22,550 nucleotides of DNA from a virus (IMGVR_UViG_3300042691_004960:1-22550); one strand, 5' to 3'. Positions 14,507 to 22,550 are shown, numbered from the stretch's first letter. Translations and numbers: made by a program. The notes: generated from the letters alone by a model not told the origin.

Positions 14507-14865
14507 CAGAGTGTCACCAGCAATCGATCATCAAGTGTCTTCAGCCGCAACCCGGCCAACGTAGTGATATACATCGCAATCGCCTCAATCTTCTCCAGCA
14601 CCATCACACAAAACCTCCCATCAGCCAACTTCAGTGGCTCATGCTGCAGCCTATACACCTGCCCCTCATGCAACACCTGATCCCCATACCCCAACCCACC
14701 AAACAAATCAGCCCGCACCGTCAGCGCATACTCCACACTGATCACCTGATCGCCCATCATCACCTGCGACTGGCGATCCATAATCCCTAAACCAACAACG
14801 GCCCCAGCAGTTACGCTAGAGCCGAAGTCAGCCAGCAGGAAATCATCGGGGATCTCCTGGATCAT
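14506..14865 (-). CDS. Head-tail joining protein (gpFII-like)
   Basis: A 119-residue protein. The pattern I-P-D-D-F-x-x-A-D-F-G at the N-terminus, a central strand with a Y-A-L-T-V-R-A-D segment, then GLGYGDQVLHEGQVYRLQHEP and a final strand VMVLEKIE follows the layout of gpFII-type joining proteins, which close the filled head and accept the tail. The last 25 residues extend past the usual end of the fold. It is the last recognisable head gene before the fibre cassette. Assignment is by motif layout and position. Confidence 0.68.
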   Translation of the reverse strand: MIQEIPDDFLLADFGSSVTAGAVVGLGIMDRQSQVMMGDQVISVEYALTVRADLFGGLGYGDQVLHEGQVYRLQHEPLKLADGRFCVMVLEKIEAIAMYITTLAGLRLKTLDDRLLVTL

Positions 14866-14870
14866 TGCGA

Positions 14871-15257
14871 TCAGGGCCGGTACTTCTTGATGCCAACCGC
14901 AACGCAGCTCACAACAGCGCTATAAGTGCCGGTTTCATCGAAGAAACTCAGCCGCAGCCGGGACGGCAGATCGTCTTTCGAGATCACCAGCCGGTTGTGA
15001 TAAGCGGCGACGGCCAGGTCAGGGAATGCGCCGCCGGTGACGTCTACGGCATCGCTACCGTCGGACGCATCGCCGGCCTGCACCTTCACCTTCATGGCGC
15101 TGCCGGCAGCGCTGGCAGGGGCGGTGAGGATTAGGCACACATCACCATCAAAATCATGGCAATTAACGGCGGTGGTGTTGTTCGCCGCTGACACAGTGGT
15201 TGGGGCCAGAATGGTGACGCTATGCAGCGCCTCCAGGTTGCGTTGTCTGATAGCCAT
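14871..15257 (-). CDS. Small beta-rich head or neck structural protein
   Basis: A 128-residue protein starting at ATG 15257, with GGAGG ten bases upstream inside the end of the preceding gene. It is a single beta-rich domain: SVTILAPTTVSAANN, CLILTAPAS, MKVKVQAGDASDG, then LRLSFFDETG and an end GIKKYRP. Proteins of this shape and ending occur in head regions of siphophages and are thought to be decoration or structural proteins, but I cannot name a lambda counterpart. Five bases separate its stop from the next start. Confidence 0.65.
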   Translation of the reverse strand: MAIRQRNLEALHSVTILAPTTVSAANNTTAVNCHDFDGDVCLILTAPASAAGSAMKVKVQAGDASDGSDAVDVTGGAFPDLAVAAYHNRLVISKDDLPSRLRLSFFDETGTYSAVVSCVAVGIKKYRP

Positions 15258-15259
15258 GG

Positions 15260-15505
15260 TCAGGTTTCCTCCGTGGGGGGCTGAGTGACCGTGCTGAGCA
15301 CGGGGTTGTTGTCCGTGGTGCGGCGTTTTCCGCCACGGCGTGGCGATTCGCCTTCGACCTCAGCGGCTGGGGCGGGAGCAGTGTGCTCAGTTGCCCACCC
15401 GCTGCGAATCATGTGAAGGCCAAAGTCGTTATCAACAGTAACCACGTCGCCGATCTCTCGATCCTTGCGACTGATCACCATCGATTCGAGCATCTCGACT
15501 TCCAT
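15260..15505 (-). CDS. Small head protein downstream of the capsid gene
   Basis: About 81 residues from ATG 15505, two bases after the capsid stop. ATG 15493, with GGAAG five bases upstream, is an equally good start. The frame is open further into the capsid gene but that extension looks non-coding. The ordered part is KDREIGDVVTVDNDFGLHMI, followed by RSGWATE, similar in layout to short phage head proteins with a G-D-V-v-x-V motif and a G-x-A end. The C-terminal half is a disordered Pro/Glu/Arg tail (SPRRGGKRRTT). Possibly a gpFI-like or decoration accessory. Confidence 0.6.
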   Translation of the reverse strand: MEVEMLESMVISRKDREIGDVVTVDNDFGLHMIRSGWATEHTAPAPAAEVEGESPRRGGKRRTTDNNPVLSTVTQPPTEET

Positions 15506-15507
15506 CC

Positions 15508-17583
15508 TCAGATACCCCACACAAAGGCCTCGGGATAGCGAACCCCAAAGTCGCAATCCTGCAGGATGCTGATCTCAACGCTGCCGGAATCCTGATACTT
15601 ATAGGGATTCACGCCGATGTCTTGGCCGCTCCAGAACGCCAGCAGCACCTGCGAGAAGTCGCCGAAGAGGCTATTATTCACCTCCAGCTGGTTTGACATC
15701 AGGGCCGGGTAGCCGTTGATCTCGTTGTTGCGCAGAACGTAGAAGTCGCTCTGAGCGTTCTCCAGCGTGGTCTTGTAGACGCCCCTTGCATGGGCGTTCA
15801 TCATGTACGCCATGCTGGGCACATCCAGGTTCGCCAGGCTCACCTTCGTTTCCATCTCAACCAGGTTGAGGAAGGTGCCAAAGTTATAGCTTACGCTGTT
15901 GATGGTCTTCGCCTGGCCGCCGGACAGCGTTTCAGTCTTCACCCCATCGGTGTACCGCAGGCCCAGGGGGCGCTTGGATCCGCCTGGGGAGTACAGGAAG
16001 TCCTTGTCAATACCAAGGGCGACCTTGCGGCTCAGGTGGCTGCGAACCCAGGCTTCGGAGGAGAATCCGGTCTGGCCGATGAAACGGCGCGTCAGGACAG
16101 TTTTCGCACCGACAGTCTTGGGCGTGAGGCTGACCTGGCCAACCAGGATCTCAGAGGCGTCAGGCGCCTGGCCCTCACCAACCCAGTAGTGAGTAGGGCC
16201 GGCGGTTTCCTTGGGGATGTCGATGTCACCCACCAGACCGCTCAGCACGGTGGCGCCGGCAGCGGTGATGCTCAGGCGGTTGTAGATCAGCTCAATCATC
16301 GAGCCAATCAGCAGGTCGGTGTCAATCAGCGCACCGCCGGTGGTGAATCCACCTGCGGTCTGATCAGCGCGGATGTTCTTACGACCGGCGCCCATGCCGG
16401 GGATCTGCGCGACCATCACGTCGGCGGGGATGCGGAACGAGCCCTGCAGCTCGCGGCCCGAATGCTTCACCGCAGCGGCGGACGCTTCCAGCTCCAGTCC
16501 GGCAGCATCACGCAGACGGGCATCGGTCGGGTCAGAAAAGTGCCGAATCGCATTCAGGATGTTGTACCGCTTCACCTCGCGGTCAGACATGCCGATCAGG
16601 CCATCAGCGCTCGACTGCATGCGACCGCTCATCTCGACCCTCTTGGCACCCTTGGCTTGCATCGCCAGCTCAAACAGCTCGGCGCGAACGCAGTCCACGC
16701 TGGCGCCAGACTCGATGTATTCATCGGCCTTTTCGTTGCCTGCGCCGGCCTTCTCGCACATATTCCGAATGGTCTTCGAGCGCTCGCGCTCAGCCTGCAC
16801 AGCGGTCATCTCCCGCTCTGCAACGTCAATGGTCTGGGTTGTCATAGCAGGAGATGCGGTTTGCATTTCTCCATTCAGGCTATGCACCTCCTCATTCTCT
16901 TCCTTCGCCACCTGATCATCCACGGGCGGTTCAGTTACCGCATCAACCAAAGCAGCAGTCTTGGCAACTGGCTTCCGTGGCTCGACAAACTCCACCAGTT
17001 TGGCCAATGCCTGCGGCATCTTGGCGAATCGACCCAAGGGCACAGCAGCTGCCTTCACATCGCGAGCCGGTGCCATCTCCGATGCAAACCCAAACTCAAC
17101 AGCCTCGGCAGCAGTAAGCCAGCTCTCGGCGGCCATCAGAGAACGCACGTCATCCTCGCTCAGTCCAGAGCGATCAACGTACGCTTGCCGATACGCAGTC
17201 GAAATCCGATCGATTAGATCAGCTTCCTTCCTGAGGTCATTGGCGCCACCAATGCCGAGCCCCCATACCTCATGGATCATAAGGAAGCTGCTCTCTGGCA
17301 TGACGATCTCATCGCCAGCCATCGCAATCAACGATGCAGCACTGGCAGCCACGCCGTCAATAATCACGCGCTTCCGTCCTGCGTACCGGGACAGCATCGA
17401 ATAGATCGCTAAGCCCTCCAGCGCATCGCCGCCATAGCTGAACAGATTGATCGTCAGCGGCTCATCGCGACCCGTCAACGCGCTCTGCACCTCTCGGGCT
17501 GTAATCTCCCAGCCCACCTCGCCAATCAAAGCCATTTCAAGCCCTGAGTTGTCGGCGGCGGCCTTAATTGCTACGCCAGTCAT
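15508..17583 (-). CDS. ClpP-like prohead protease / major capsid protein fusion
   Basis: A 691-residue polyprotein. Residues 1-175: ClpP-type serine protease with GVAASAAS (nucleophile S81), MIHEVWG (H104) and ESWLTAAEAVEFG (E153 in the acidic position, as usual for phage ClpP). Residues about 180-390: charged helical segment (NEEVHSLNGEM, EREMTAVQAERERSK) suited to scaffolding and later removal. Residues about 390-691: HK97-fold capsid protein (GGFTTGGALIDTD, HYWVGEGQAPD, FWSGQDIGVNPY, FGVRYPEAF). In related phages the protease cuts itself and the scaffold away to leave mature capsid. The ATG at 17583 has only an AGG nearby, enclosed in a hairpin. Confidence 0.93.
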   Translation of the reverse strand: MTGVAIKAAADNSGLEMALIGEVGWEITAREVQSALTGRDEPLTINLFSYGGDALEGLAIYSMLSRYAGRKRVIIDGVAASAASLIAMAGDEIVMPESSFLMIHEVWGLGIGGANDLRKEADLIDRISTAYRQAYVDRSGLSEDDVRSLMAAESWLTAAEAVEFGFASEMAPARDVKAAAVPLGRFAKMPQALAKLVEFVEPRKPVAKTAALVDAVTEPPVDDQVAKEENEEVHSLNGEMQTASPAMTTQTIDVAEREMTAVQAERERSKTIRNMCEKAGAGNEKADEYIESGASVDCVRAELFELAMQAKGAKRVEMSGRMQSSADGLIGMSDREVKRYNILNAIRHFSDPTDARLRDAAGLELEASAAAVKHSGRELQGSFRIPADVMVAQIPGMGAGRKNIRADQTAGGFTTGGALIDTDLLIGSMIELIYNRLSITAAGATVLSGLVGDIDIPKETAGPTHYWVGEGQAPDASEILVGQVSLTPKTVGAKTVLTRRFIGQTGFSSEAWVRSHLSRKVALGIDKDFLYSPGGSKRPLGLRYTDGVKTETLSGGQAKTINSVSYNFGTFLNLVEMETKVSLANLDVPSMAYMMNAHARGVYKTTLENAQSDFYVLRNNEINGYPALMSNQLEVNNSLFGDFSQVLLAFWSGQDIGVNPYKYQDSGSVEISILQDCDFGVRYPEAFVWGI

Positions 17584-17585
17584 TC

Positions 17586-17611
17586 AGCCTATAGCGATCT
17601 TGCTACAGGCT
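17586..17611 (-). promoter_or_regulatory. Hairpin spanning the portal stop and capsid start region
   Basis: On the minus strand AGCCTGTAGC (17611-17602) faces GCTATAGGCT (17595-17586) across a 6-base loop: nine Watson-Crick pairs and one G-U. It covers the portal stop codon and ends two bases before the capsid ATG, enclosing the only AGG that could bind the ribosome. No U-run follows, so it is not an intrinsic terminator. It could make capsid translation depend on ribosomes arriving from the portal gene, or be a processing site. Confidence 0.55.
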
Positions 17612-19304
17612 ATGAATCCCCTTCCGTACCCATTCCCGGCAGAGCAGCCGCTGTCGTCCCATTCTGTTGCTCAGGCAGGCCCAGCCTTCTCCGCAACGCC
17701 ACCTCGTACGCAATCTGCGCCCAAGTGCTCTCCAGATCAGTTCCATAAAGCTCTGCCATCTGGTCAGAGGTTGACTGCAGTCCCATTTCCTGCGCATCCT
17801 TATACGCTTTCATCTCCTTCGCGGGATCTACCCAGCTCCATGTGCGGGCCTGCCAGCGTGGGGACGTGTAAAGCTCTGGCTCGTTCCAATAGTTGCCAAA
17901 TAACTCAACAGGCAAAACGCCAGCCATTACGGCAGCATCAACCCATTCTTCAAACACTCGCTGGTGGAATTGCTGGATAAACAAAGACTGCATAACCCGA
18001 TACCAATCCCGAACCTCCAGCTTCTCTTCACGCATGGAGCTGTAATTAGCATCACTGTGATCGCCGCTGATTGCTGAGTAGCTGCTGGTAATGCCAGTCG
18101 AAAACCGGCGCAGCATTGTCTTTAGTACAATCTCAAACTGGTTATCATCAGGGCCAAATTGCGGCGGATACGGCTGCTCCCCAGGATTCAGCTCAACCCA
18201 TTGCCCCGGTGAGCTGCGAGACAGTATCTCCCCAGTGCTTGGGTCTTGCTCATCCGCCAAACCTGAGGATGCCCCTTCATTGGGATCCTCTTCCTTCTTG
18301 CCGACAAACCCAAGAATGTTGTTGACAATCCGCTTCCGGGTCCAGTGGGACTTTTCATATTCGTTGATATTGTGAATCGTCGTCAGAACTGGCGCTAGGT
18401 GGGGGATTTCACGGAGCTGCCCGATTTCATCGGGAATGAAAACATGAATCAAATCCCTTGCGTCTACAAAATAATGCTTAGGCTCATTGCTCAGTGGATC
18501 GCCTGGGTCGCTATTGCCCGGGTGCCGCCGCAATACCGCATACCGCGTAACACGTCCGCCACGACGATCATCGGTCTCAACACCAAGTCGCCAAAAATGG
18601 CCAGGCCGATCTGACATGCCATTGTAATCTTCATCAAGCTGATCAACGCTCAATAACTCGAAGCAAAGCTGTTCACGTCTAGGATTATTATTGGCAGATG
18701 ATCGAATAATTCGAACCATTGCGCCACCGTGCGTTTGAAACGCACCAGCAATCATCAGCTCAAACTGATGAAACGAATATCGCCCGGCAAGATCAAACGT
18801 ATCAGGCTTGCAAAACTGCTTCCACTTCGCTTCCAGAACTTGATTCCTGACATCATCACGCTCTAGCGCAGTCTGCGCCAGAATCATTCGATCAAGCGCT
18901 GCATCCAATGCTCGCCCTTGCTCACCCCTCGCCAGCAGCCGTGCAATCTCCATTGATACCTCAGCCCGCGCCCTGCCCGCTTGTCGATCGCTCCGGCCAC
19001 CAAGCGGGATCTGACCACGCATCTGCACACCTCGGGCGCCAATCACATTGATCTGCATGCTCCGCACTGCACGCCGGGCATACGGATTCAACAGCGCCTG
19101 ATAACGACACTTAGACCTAATCCCTTTCAATCCACCCCGCAGCATCGCCTGAGGATCGACAAACACTCCAGGCATGTCGCCCAACAGTCTTCCCCCAAGG
19201 TGGCCTGCTAGCCCTTGCTGCGCCCGCGCTTTTCGTGCTCGCGGGCCAGGGCCAGACTCCCAAACCCTGCGAGCAAAACCCTTCGCTCTGCCAATCAAAC
19301 TCAT
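17610..19304 (-). CDS. Portal protein (lambda gpB family)
   Basis: A 564-residue protein starting at ATG 19304, overlapping the previous stop (ATGA), with GTGAGG eight bases upstream. It has the basic N-terminus, the LNPYARRAVRSMQINVIGARG segment, GAFQTHGGAMVRI, the RPGHFWRLGVETD region, DARDLIHVFIPDEIGQLREI and the conserved TGITSSYSAISGDHSDANYSS stretch (active-site-like loop of this portal family), with WSWVDPAKEMKAYKDAQEMG near the C-terminus. Twelve copies form the vertex channel for DNA entry and exit. Lambda-family portals usually have about this length. It lies directly before the protease-capsid gene, as in lambda. Confidence 0.94.
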   Translation of the reverse strand: MSLIGRAKGFARRVWESGPGPRARKARAQQGLAGHLGGRLLGDMPGVFVDPQAMLRGGLKGIRSKCRYQALLNPYARRAVRSMQINVIGARGVQMRGQIPLGGRSDRQAGRARAEVSMEIARLLARGEQGRALDAALDRMILAQTALERDDVRNQVLEAKWKQFCKPDTFDLAGRYSFHQFELMIAGAFQTHGGAMVRIIRSSANNNPRREQLCFELLSVDQLDEDYNGMSDRPGHFWRLGVETDDRRGGRVTRYAVLRRHPGNSDPGDPLSNEPKHYFVDARDLIHVFIPDEIGQLREIPHLAPVLTTIHNINEYEKSHWTRKRIVNNILGFVGKKEEDPNEGASSGLADEQDPSTGEILSRSSPGQWVELNPGEQPYPPQFGPDDNQFEIVLKTMLRRFSTGITSSYSAISGDHSDANYSSMREEKLEVRDWYRVMQSLFIQQFHQRVFEEWVDAAVMAGVLPVELFGNYWNEPELYTSPRWQARTWSWVDPAKEMKAYKDAQEMGLQSTSDQMAELYGTDLESTWAQIAYEVALRRRLGLPEQQNGTTAAALPGMGTEGDS

Positions 19305-19858
19305 GGCTCAAACCTCACAAGGATTCTGCGGCTAGATGCCACACCCTGAGCCAACGCCTCAGCACGCCGCGCAGCCGCAACCCTGCTAATCAAGTCGTCG
19401 CGCTCCTTTCGTAATTCAGCTAGATCCGCACGTCGCACCTTTCGACCGCCAGATCCCAATGCACCAACCTGATACTCCTGCGCACCGCTTACCAGTGCCC
19501 TGATCGCTTCCTTAATCGCATCCAGATCAATCTCATCTTGGCTGCGATCATCAAATGCTCCAGGCGTGCCGCTAAACGCCAAACTGCGGCGCACCGTCAG
19601 ACCGCCACGCCTTACCGTGTGAGACGCTCCGTCGATCGTTGCCACCACCTGCAGCGCCCAATCACCTGCAGCCATTGCAGAGGTGACCTGCGCTGTTAGC
19701 TCAATCATCCAACCATCTGCTGTATTCACTCCAACCGCCTGAGCGCCAGCCCCAGCTGCCTTTCCTCGCAGCCAAACAGTCACCCCCTGCGCACCAACTG
19801 GCACGTCAGGTTCAACCCATCTAATCCGGTCTCCCTGGTATAGCTCCTTGGGATTCAT
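19301..19858 (-). CDS. gpW-like head-tail connector with an N-terminal beta domain
   Basis: From ATG 19858, four bases after the terminase stop, 185 residues; a longer frame overlapping the terminase end is open but less likely. Residues 1-95 form a beta-sandwich-like domain (GDRIRWVEPDVPVG, TSAMAAGDWALQVVATIDG, VRRGGLTVRRS). Residues about 110-165 match the small gpW fold: a helix DLDAIKEAIRALVSGAQ, a strand with QVGALGSGGRKVRR, then ADLAELRKERDDLISRV. In lambda gpW is a 68-residue plug added below the portal after packaging, and lies in the same slot between A and B. The extra N-terminal domain is known from other phage groups. Confidence 0.75.
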   Translation of the reverse strand: MNPKELYQGDRIRWVEPDVPVGAQGVTVWLRGKAAGAGAQAVGVNTADGWMIELTAQVTSAMAAGDWALQVVATIDGASHTVRRGGLTVRRSLAFSGTPGAFDDRSQDEIDLDAIKEAIRALVSGAQEYQVGALGSGGRKVRRADLAELRKERDDLISRVAAARRAEALAQGVASSRRILVRFEP

Positions 19859-19862
19859 CGGC

Positions 19863-21794
19863 TCACGACTGCAAATCAAATACTCGGCGTCGTGGGCGCC
19901 GCTTCCCTCCCAAGCCTACCGATGACAACCGCTGCGCCTCAATCAACCGCTCCAGCTGGTCCCACATCGTCGCCCGTGAATACCGCCGCGCCACCAACTG
20001 CAGCGCTGCATACGCCATCCTCGTACAGTCCCCCGCCTCATCCCTGCTACCGGTCGGCTTGTCCCATTTGTACTCTCGCTTGCCGGCACCCTTCTTTGGC
20101 ATCTTCTTCCACGGGAACAGCTCTGCCAAAAACTGATCCGTAGCAGCCTCACCAAAATGCAAATATCCAGGCCCAGGTTTCTCCTGCCGTAATCTCCCCT
20201 GCAGATGCTGAATACTTGTCTCATACCCCACCGGATACATCAGCACACCTTTCTTAATCACACTCTGATTCTTCCTGTTGATATTCACCGGCACTCCCTT
20301 ACCGATCAGCGGTTTACCCTTGCTCTCTGAACCCTTCATCGGCACCCATCTGCCCACCCTGGTGCGGCACCAGTCCCGTACTTCATGCGTCGCATATCCA
20401 CCATCATCAATACCACCTAACGCAATCTGCAGCTCTGCCCCATCCTCACGCTTCCATTTCGTCTCCAGCACTGCATCCAACTGATTCAACGTCTCAACCT
20501 GCTGTGGGTCGCCATCGATCTCAAAATGCCCCACATGCCAACCTTCCTCTCCCCTCCCCCATCCCCATATCGTCACCACCAGCCGCTCAGCCATCGCACC
20601 ACCGCCGCCCTGTACGTCAACGCCAGCGGTCAACACCAACACACCATTCGGCACCACGTCCGCTGGATACCCATTCCCAACTCCTGCATCCTGCCGCCGC
20701 TGAGACAATCCCTCCACATTCAACTTCCCGGTAATCGTGTCCTCCCATGGCACGCCCAACACCGTATTGTGAAACGTCTGCATCGAATCCGTATCACCCT
20801 TCCGCATCATCTCCAGCGCTTCTTGGTACTCACTCACCAGATTTCCCCACTCCGCTCCAGCGTGGTAGCTATACGCTGCCCAGATATGCCTACTCCTTAC
20901 CCTCGGATAACCATCCTTCAATATCTGCTGGCTACGGTCCAGCCCCAGCGGACATGCCCACCCGCCATGCTCATCCATCCATCGCAACCTGGCATATCCA
21001 ATCAACTCATGGCAGTTCTCACATTCATACTTCCCCGCATCCTCGCCTTCCTTTCGCATCTGCTCCCACCTCAGCACCTGATACTCCCCGCAATGCGGAC
21101 ACGGCAAGTACCGGTACTGCTGGTCACCCTTCTTAAACCACTGGTGCGTTTTATCATCAGGATAAATTGGCGTCCCGCCAATGATCGTCTTGCGGTTCCA
21201 GGTGGTGGCCGATCGATTCATCCCTAGCTTGATCTGATCACCTTCGTCGATCGCGTCATACGCTGACGGTTCCTCAAATATCACTACCGTCCGTTCCTTA
21301 CGCCGAAACCCCTTACCACTGGCAGCGCTCACAATATCGATCAGCCCGCCATTGGTGAGCTTTTTAAGCAGGATGGTATTCGTCGCCGTTCCCCTAGCCT
21401 TCGACTCAGCCAGTAACCCCTGCAAACATGGCGAATCCCTAAACAAATCCGATATATCTTCCTTACTATACTCTTCCGCATCATTCTGCACCGGCTGCAC
21501 AATCATGATCTTGCTCGGCTTCCAATGCGAGTAATACTGCACCGCGCCGATCTTCACGCACTCGGACCATCCCACACGGGCTGACTTCATGCAAACCTCC
21601 ACTTCCACATATGCACTGGTAAATCCATAAAACCAGTCACGCTGATACGGCCTAGTCGTCCACTTACCTTTACTCGCTGCATTACCCGTAACATGACCAT
21701 ACGTGTCCGCATACTCAACCCCGTTCAACAGCGGCCGTGGCCTGAAGCATTCCGCCAAGCTCCGAGCCATACTTATCCGATCGCGGCTGATCAT
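19863..21794 (-). CDS. Terminase large subunit (lambda gpA family)
   Basis: A 643-residue packaging motor and nuclease. ATG 21794 overlaps the small subunit stop, and GGAGGT lies six bases upstream. ATPase half: K70-S-A-R-V-G-W-S is the Walker A variant of the gpA family; TVVIFEEPSAYD (E174, E175) is the Walker B/catalytic segment; GGTPIYPDD follows. Two CxxC pairs (C232/C235 and C258/C261) probably bind zinc. Nuclease half: LTAGVDVQGGG and GGIDDGGY supply acidic residues, ending with DEAGDCTRMAYAAL. This family makes staggered cos ends. Usual length for gpA is about 640. Confidence 0.96.
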   Translation of the reverse strand: MISRDRISMARSLAECFRPRPLLNGVEYADTYGHVTGNAASKGKWTTRPYQRDWFYGFTSAYVEVEVCMKSARVGWSECVKIGAVQYYSHWKPSKIMIVQPVQNDAEEYSKEDISDLFRDSPCLQGLLAESKARGTATNTILLKKLTNGGLIDIVSAASGKGFRRKERTVVIFEEPSAYDAIDEGDQIKLGMNRSATTWNRKTIIGGTPIYPDDKTHQWFKKGDQQYRYLPCPHCGEYQVLRWEQMRKEGEDAGKYECENCHELIGYARLRWMDEHGGWACPLGLDRSQQILKDGYPRVRSRHIWAAYSYHAGAEWGNLVSEYQEALEMMRKGDTDSMQTFHNTVLGVPWEDTITGKLNVEGLSQRRQDAGVGNGYPADVVPNGVLVLTAGVDVQGGGGAMAERLVVTIWGWGRGEEGWHVGHFEIDGDPQQVETLNQLDAVLETKWKREDGAELQIALGGIDDGGYATHEVRDWCRTRVGRWVPMKGSESKGKPLIGKGVPVNINRKNQSVIKKGVLMYPVGYETSIQHLQGRLRQEKPGPGYLHFGEAATDQFLAELFPWKKMPKKGAGKREYKWDKPTGSRDEAGDCTRMAYAALQLVARRYSRATMWDQLERLIEAQRLSSVGLGGKRRPRRRVFDLQS

Positions 21795-22390
21795 CCCGCT
21801 ACCTCCCCTTCCGTAAACTCCCAGTCCGCTACGTTCTGCAGAAACTGATTCACCAACTTCGTTACAATGTCCTGCTCTTCTACCGTAAGATGCGGGATCT
21901 GGTTCTTAATCTGCTGCGGCAAACTCAACGCCTGATCCTGCAACGTCAGCGCCACCGCCTTCTGCGCTTGCTCTACATCATCCCGATACACCAGCTTCCC
22001 CTCCAGCAGCTCGCGCTCTACCTGCAGCTTCAGTTTCTTTTCGTACTCAGTCCAGGCGCGTTCTGTGTTGAAGTCTGGTGTGTCGCCATCAGCATCAGCA
22101 GGGCGCTTCTCTGACTGAGCTGCATCACTTCTGACGGCCATCCGTTCCTTCGCTGGCCGCAACGGCTTCTGCGCTGCTTCCACAGGCGCTTTTCGGCTGC
22201 CATGCTTGCTCTTCGTCTTCGGCACCTTCGCCCACGCATCATGCAGACCCTCCCGCCGCACATGCCGCACACCATTCACCAGCACCTCGTCGAGAAACCC
22301 GTTCTCGATCGCCCGGTAAACCTGATTCCTACTCGTCAGCCCCAGCACTGCCGCAGCATCACGAATAGTCAGCAGCTCAGTTCCCGCCAC
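21791..22390 (-). CDS. Terminase small subunit (gpNu1-like)
   Basis: A 199-residue protein starting at GTG 22390. Residues about 6-48 form a winged helix DNA-binding domain (LTIRDAAAVLGLTSRNQVYR, then a G-V-R-H-V wing). Residues 55-95 are a basic linker (KTKSKHGSRKAP). The C-terminal part (WTEYEKKLKLQVERELLEGK, VYRDDVEQAQKAVALTLQDQ) is the helical oligomerisation and large-subunit-binding region seen in this family, including its L-x-x-R-D-x-V motif. It recognises the packaging site. The start codon lies next to, and the first TGTCACA box just before, a cluster of possible recognition repeats. Confidence 0.88.
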   Translation of the reverse strand: MAGTELLTIRDAAAVLGLTSRNQVYRAIENGFLDEVLVNGVRHVRREGLHDAWAKVPKTKSKHGSRKAPVEAAQKPLRPAKERMAVRSDAAQSEKRPADADGDTPDFNTERAWTEYEKKLKLQVERELLEGKLVYRDDVEQAQKAVALTLQDQALSLPQQIKNQIPHLTVEEQDIVTKLVNQFLQNVADWEFTEGEVAG

Positions 22391-22391
22391 G

Positions 22392-22505
22392 TGTCACATT
22401 CGCTTGTCACAATCTATCTGTGACAGAATCTATGTGACAGGCCGGTTCTCCTGTGGTGGTGCTGGGGTGGGGGATATACTGGCCGGTTATTGCGAAACAG
22501 TCACA
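22392..22505. promoter_or_regulatory. TGTCACA box cluster upstream of the small terminase: candidate cos/packaging recognition site
   Basis: Four exact copies of a 7-base box stand at 22392-22398 and 22405-22411 (TGTCACA) and 22419-22425 and 22433-22439 (inverse, TGTGACA), spaced 13-14 bases apart. A near copy (AGTCACA) is at 22499-22505. GGCCGGTT also occurs twice, at 22440-22447 and 22481-22488. In lambda, gpNu1 binds repeated R sites in cosB beside the nicking site, just ahead of Nu1. The same arrangement is likely here; an operator controlling the late genes is the alternative. The remainder up to 22550 shows no gene. Confidence 0.5.
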
Positions 22506-22550
22506 TAACGATAGCATGTTCTCAATAGAGAAAACAGGCGTCGGAACTAA

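Noticed and set aside
15790-17217. Long plus-strand open frame opposite the protease-capsid gene
   Set aside because: It lies entirely antisense to a confidently identified gene and its translation is rich in His, Arg, Leu and Gln without recognisable domains. GC-rich codon use of the real gene explains the lack of stops.
20526-21227. Plus-strand frames opposite the large terminase
   Set aside because: They are antisense to a well-supported gene, with His/Pro/Gln-rich translations typical of reverse reading.
22505-22535. Possible LexA-like or promoter elements around the AGAACAT segment (minus strand)
   Set aside because: Only a half-site is present and no -35/-10 pair with proper spacing could be defended.

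Overview
The window is the late (virion-building) half of a tailed phage or prophage with long non-contractile, siphovirus-type tail morphology. Nearly everything is read on the minus strand, from the right end to the left, in the same gene order as phage lambda: small terminase, large terminase (gpA family), gpW-like connector, portal, protease-capsid fusion, small head proteins, gpFII-like head-tail joining protein, then tail terminator, tail tube, the gpG/gpT chaperone pair, tape measure, gpM-, gpL- and gpK-like tail-tip proteins, and the start of a large tail hub/tip protein cut off by the left end. Most neighbours overlap by 1-4 bases (ATGA or TGATG), as expected for one polycistronic late transcript. 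The host cannot be named from the sequence. The DNA is moderately GC-rich and lacks any host flank, integrase, repressor or tRNA gene.

Region by region: (1) 22390-14506, DNA packaging and head. A cluster of TGTCACA/TGTGACA boxes lies directly upstream of the small terminase gene, where a lambda-like phage keeps its cos site. (2) 14506-11092, a three-gene fibre cassette: a collagen-like modular fibre, a BspA-like leucine-rich-repeat fibre with 78-base repeats, and a partner protein. (3) 11091-8602, an accessory block that interrupts the late operon. It holds two plus-strand genes (a clan GH-A-like glycoside hydrolase and an AT-richer protein of unknown function with a strong ribosome binding site). 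Between them are very small minus-strand genes: a short membrane protein, a 50-residue soluble protein, a membrane/cysteine-cluster protein, and the remnant of a gene that shares its C-terminal domain with the fibre partner. (4) 8601-1, the tail.

The clearest mechanistic signal is a complete programmed -1 frameshift site joining the two tail-assembly chaperone genes: an A AAA AAC heptamer placed immediately before the gpG stop codon, an 8-base spacer and a perfect 7-bp GC stem. The least understood part is the accessory block at 8.6-11.1 kb. It sits in the position where lambda has its tail-completion gene Z, and I find no Z homologue. It carries the solitary BspA-like repeat in the plus-strand protein, an orphan ribosome binding site and the gene remnant, all of which point to repeated insertion and loss there.
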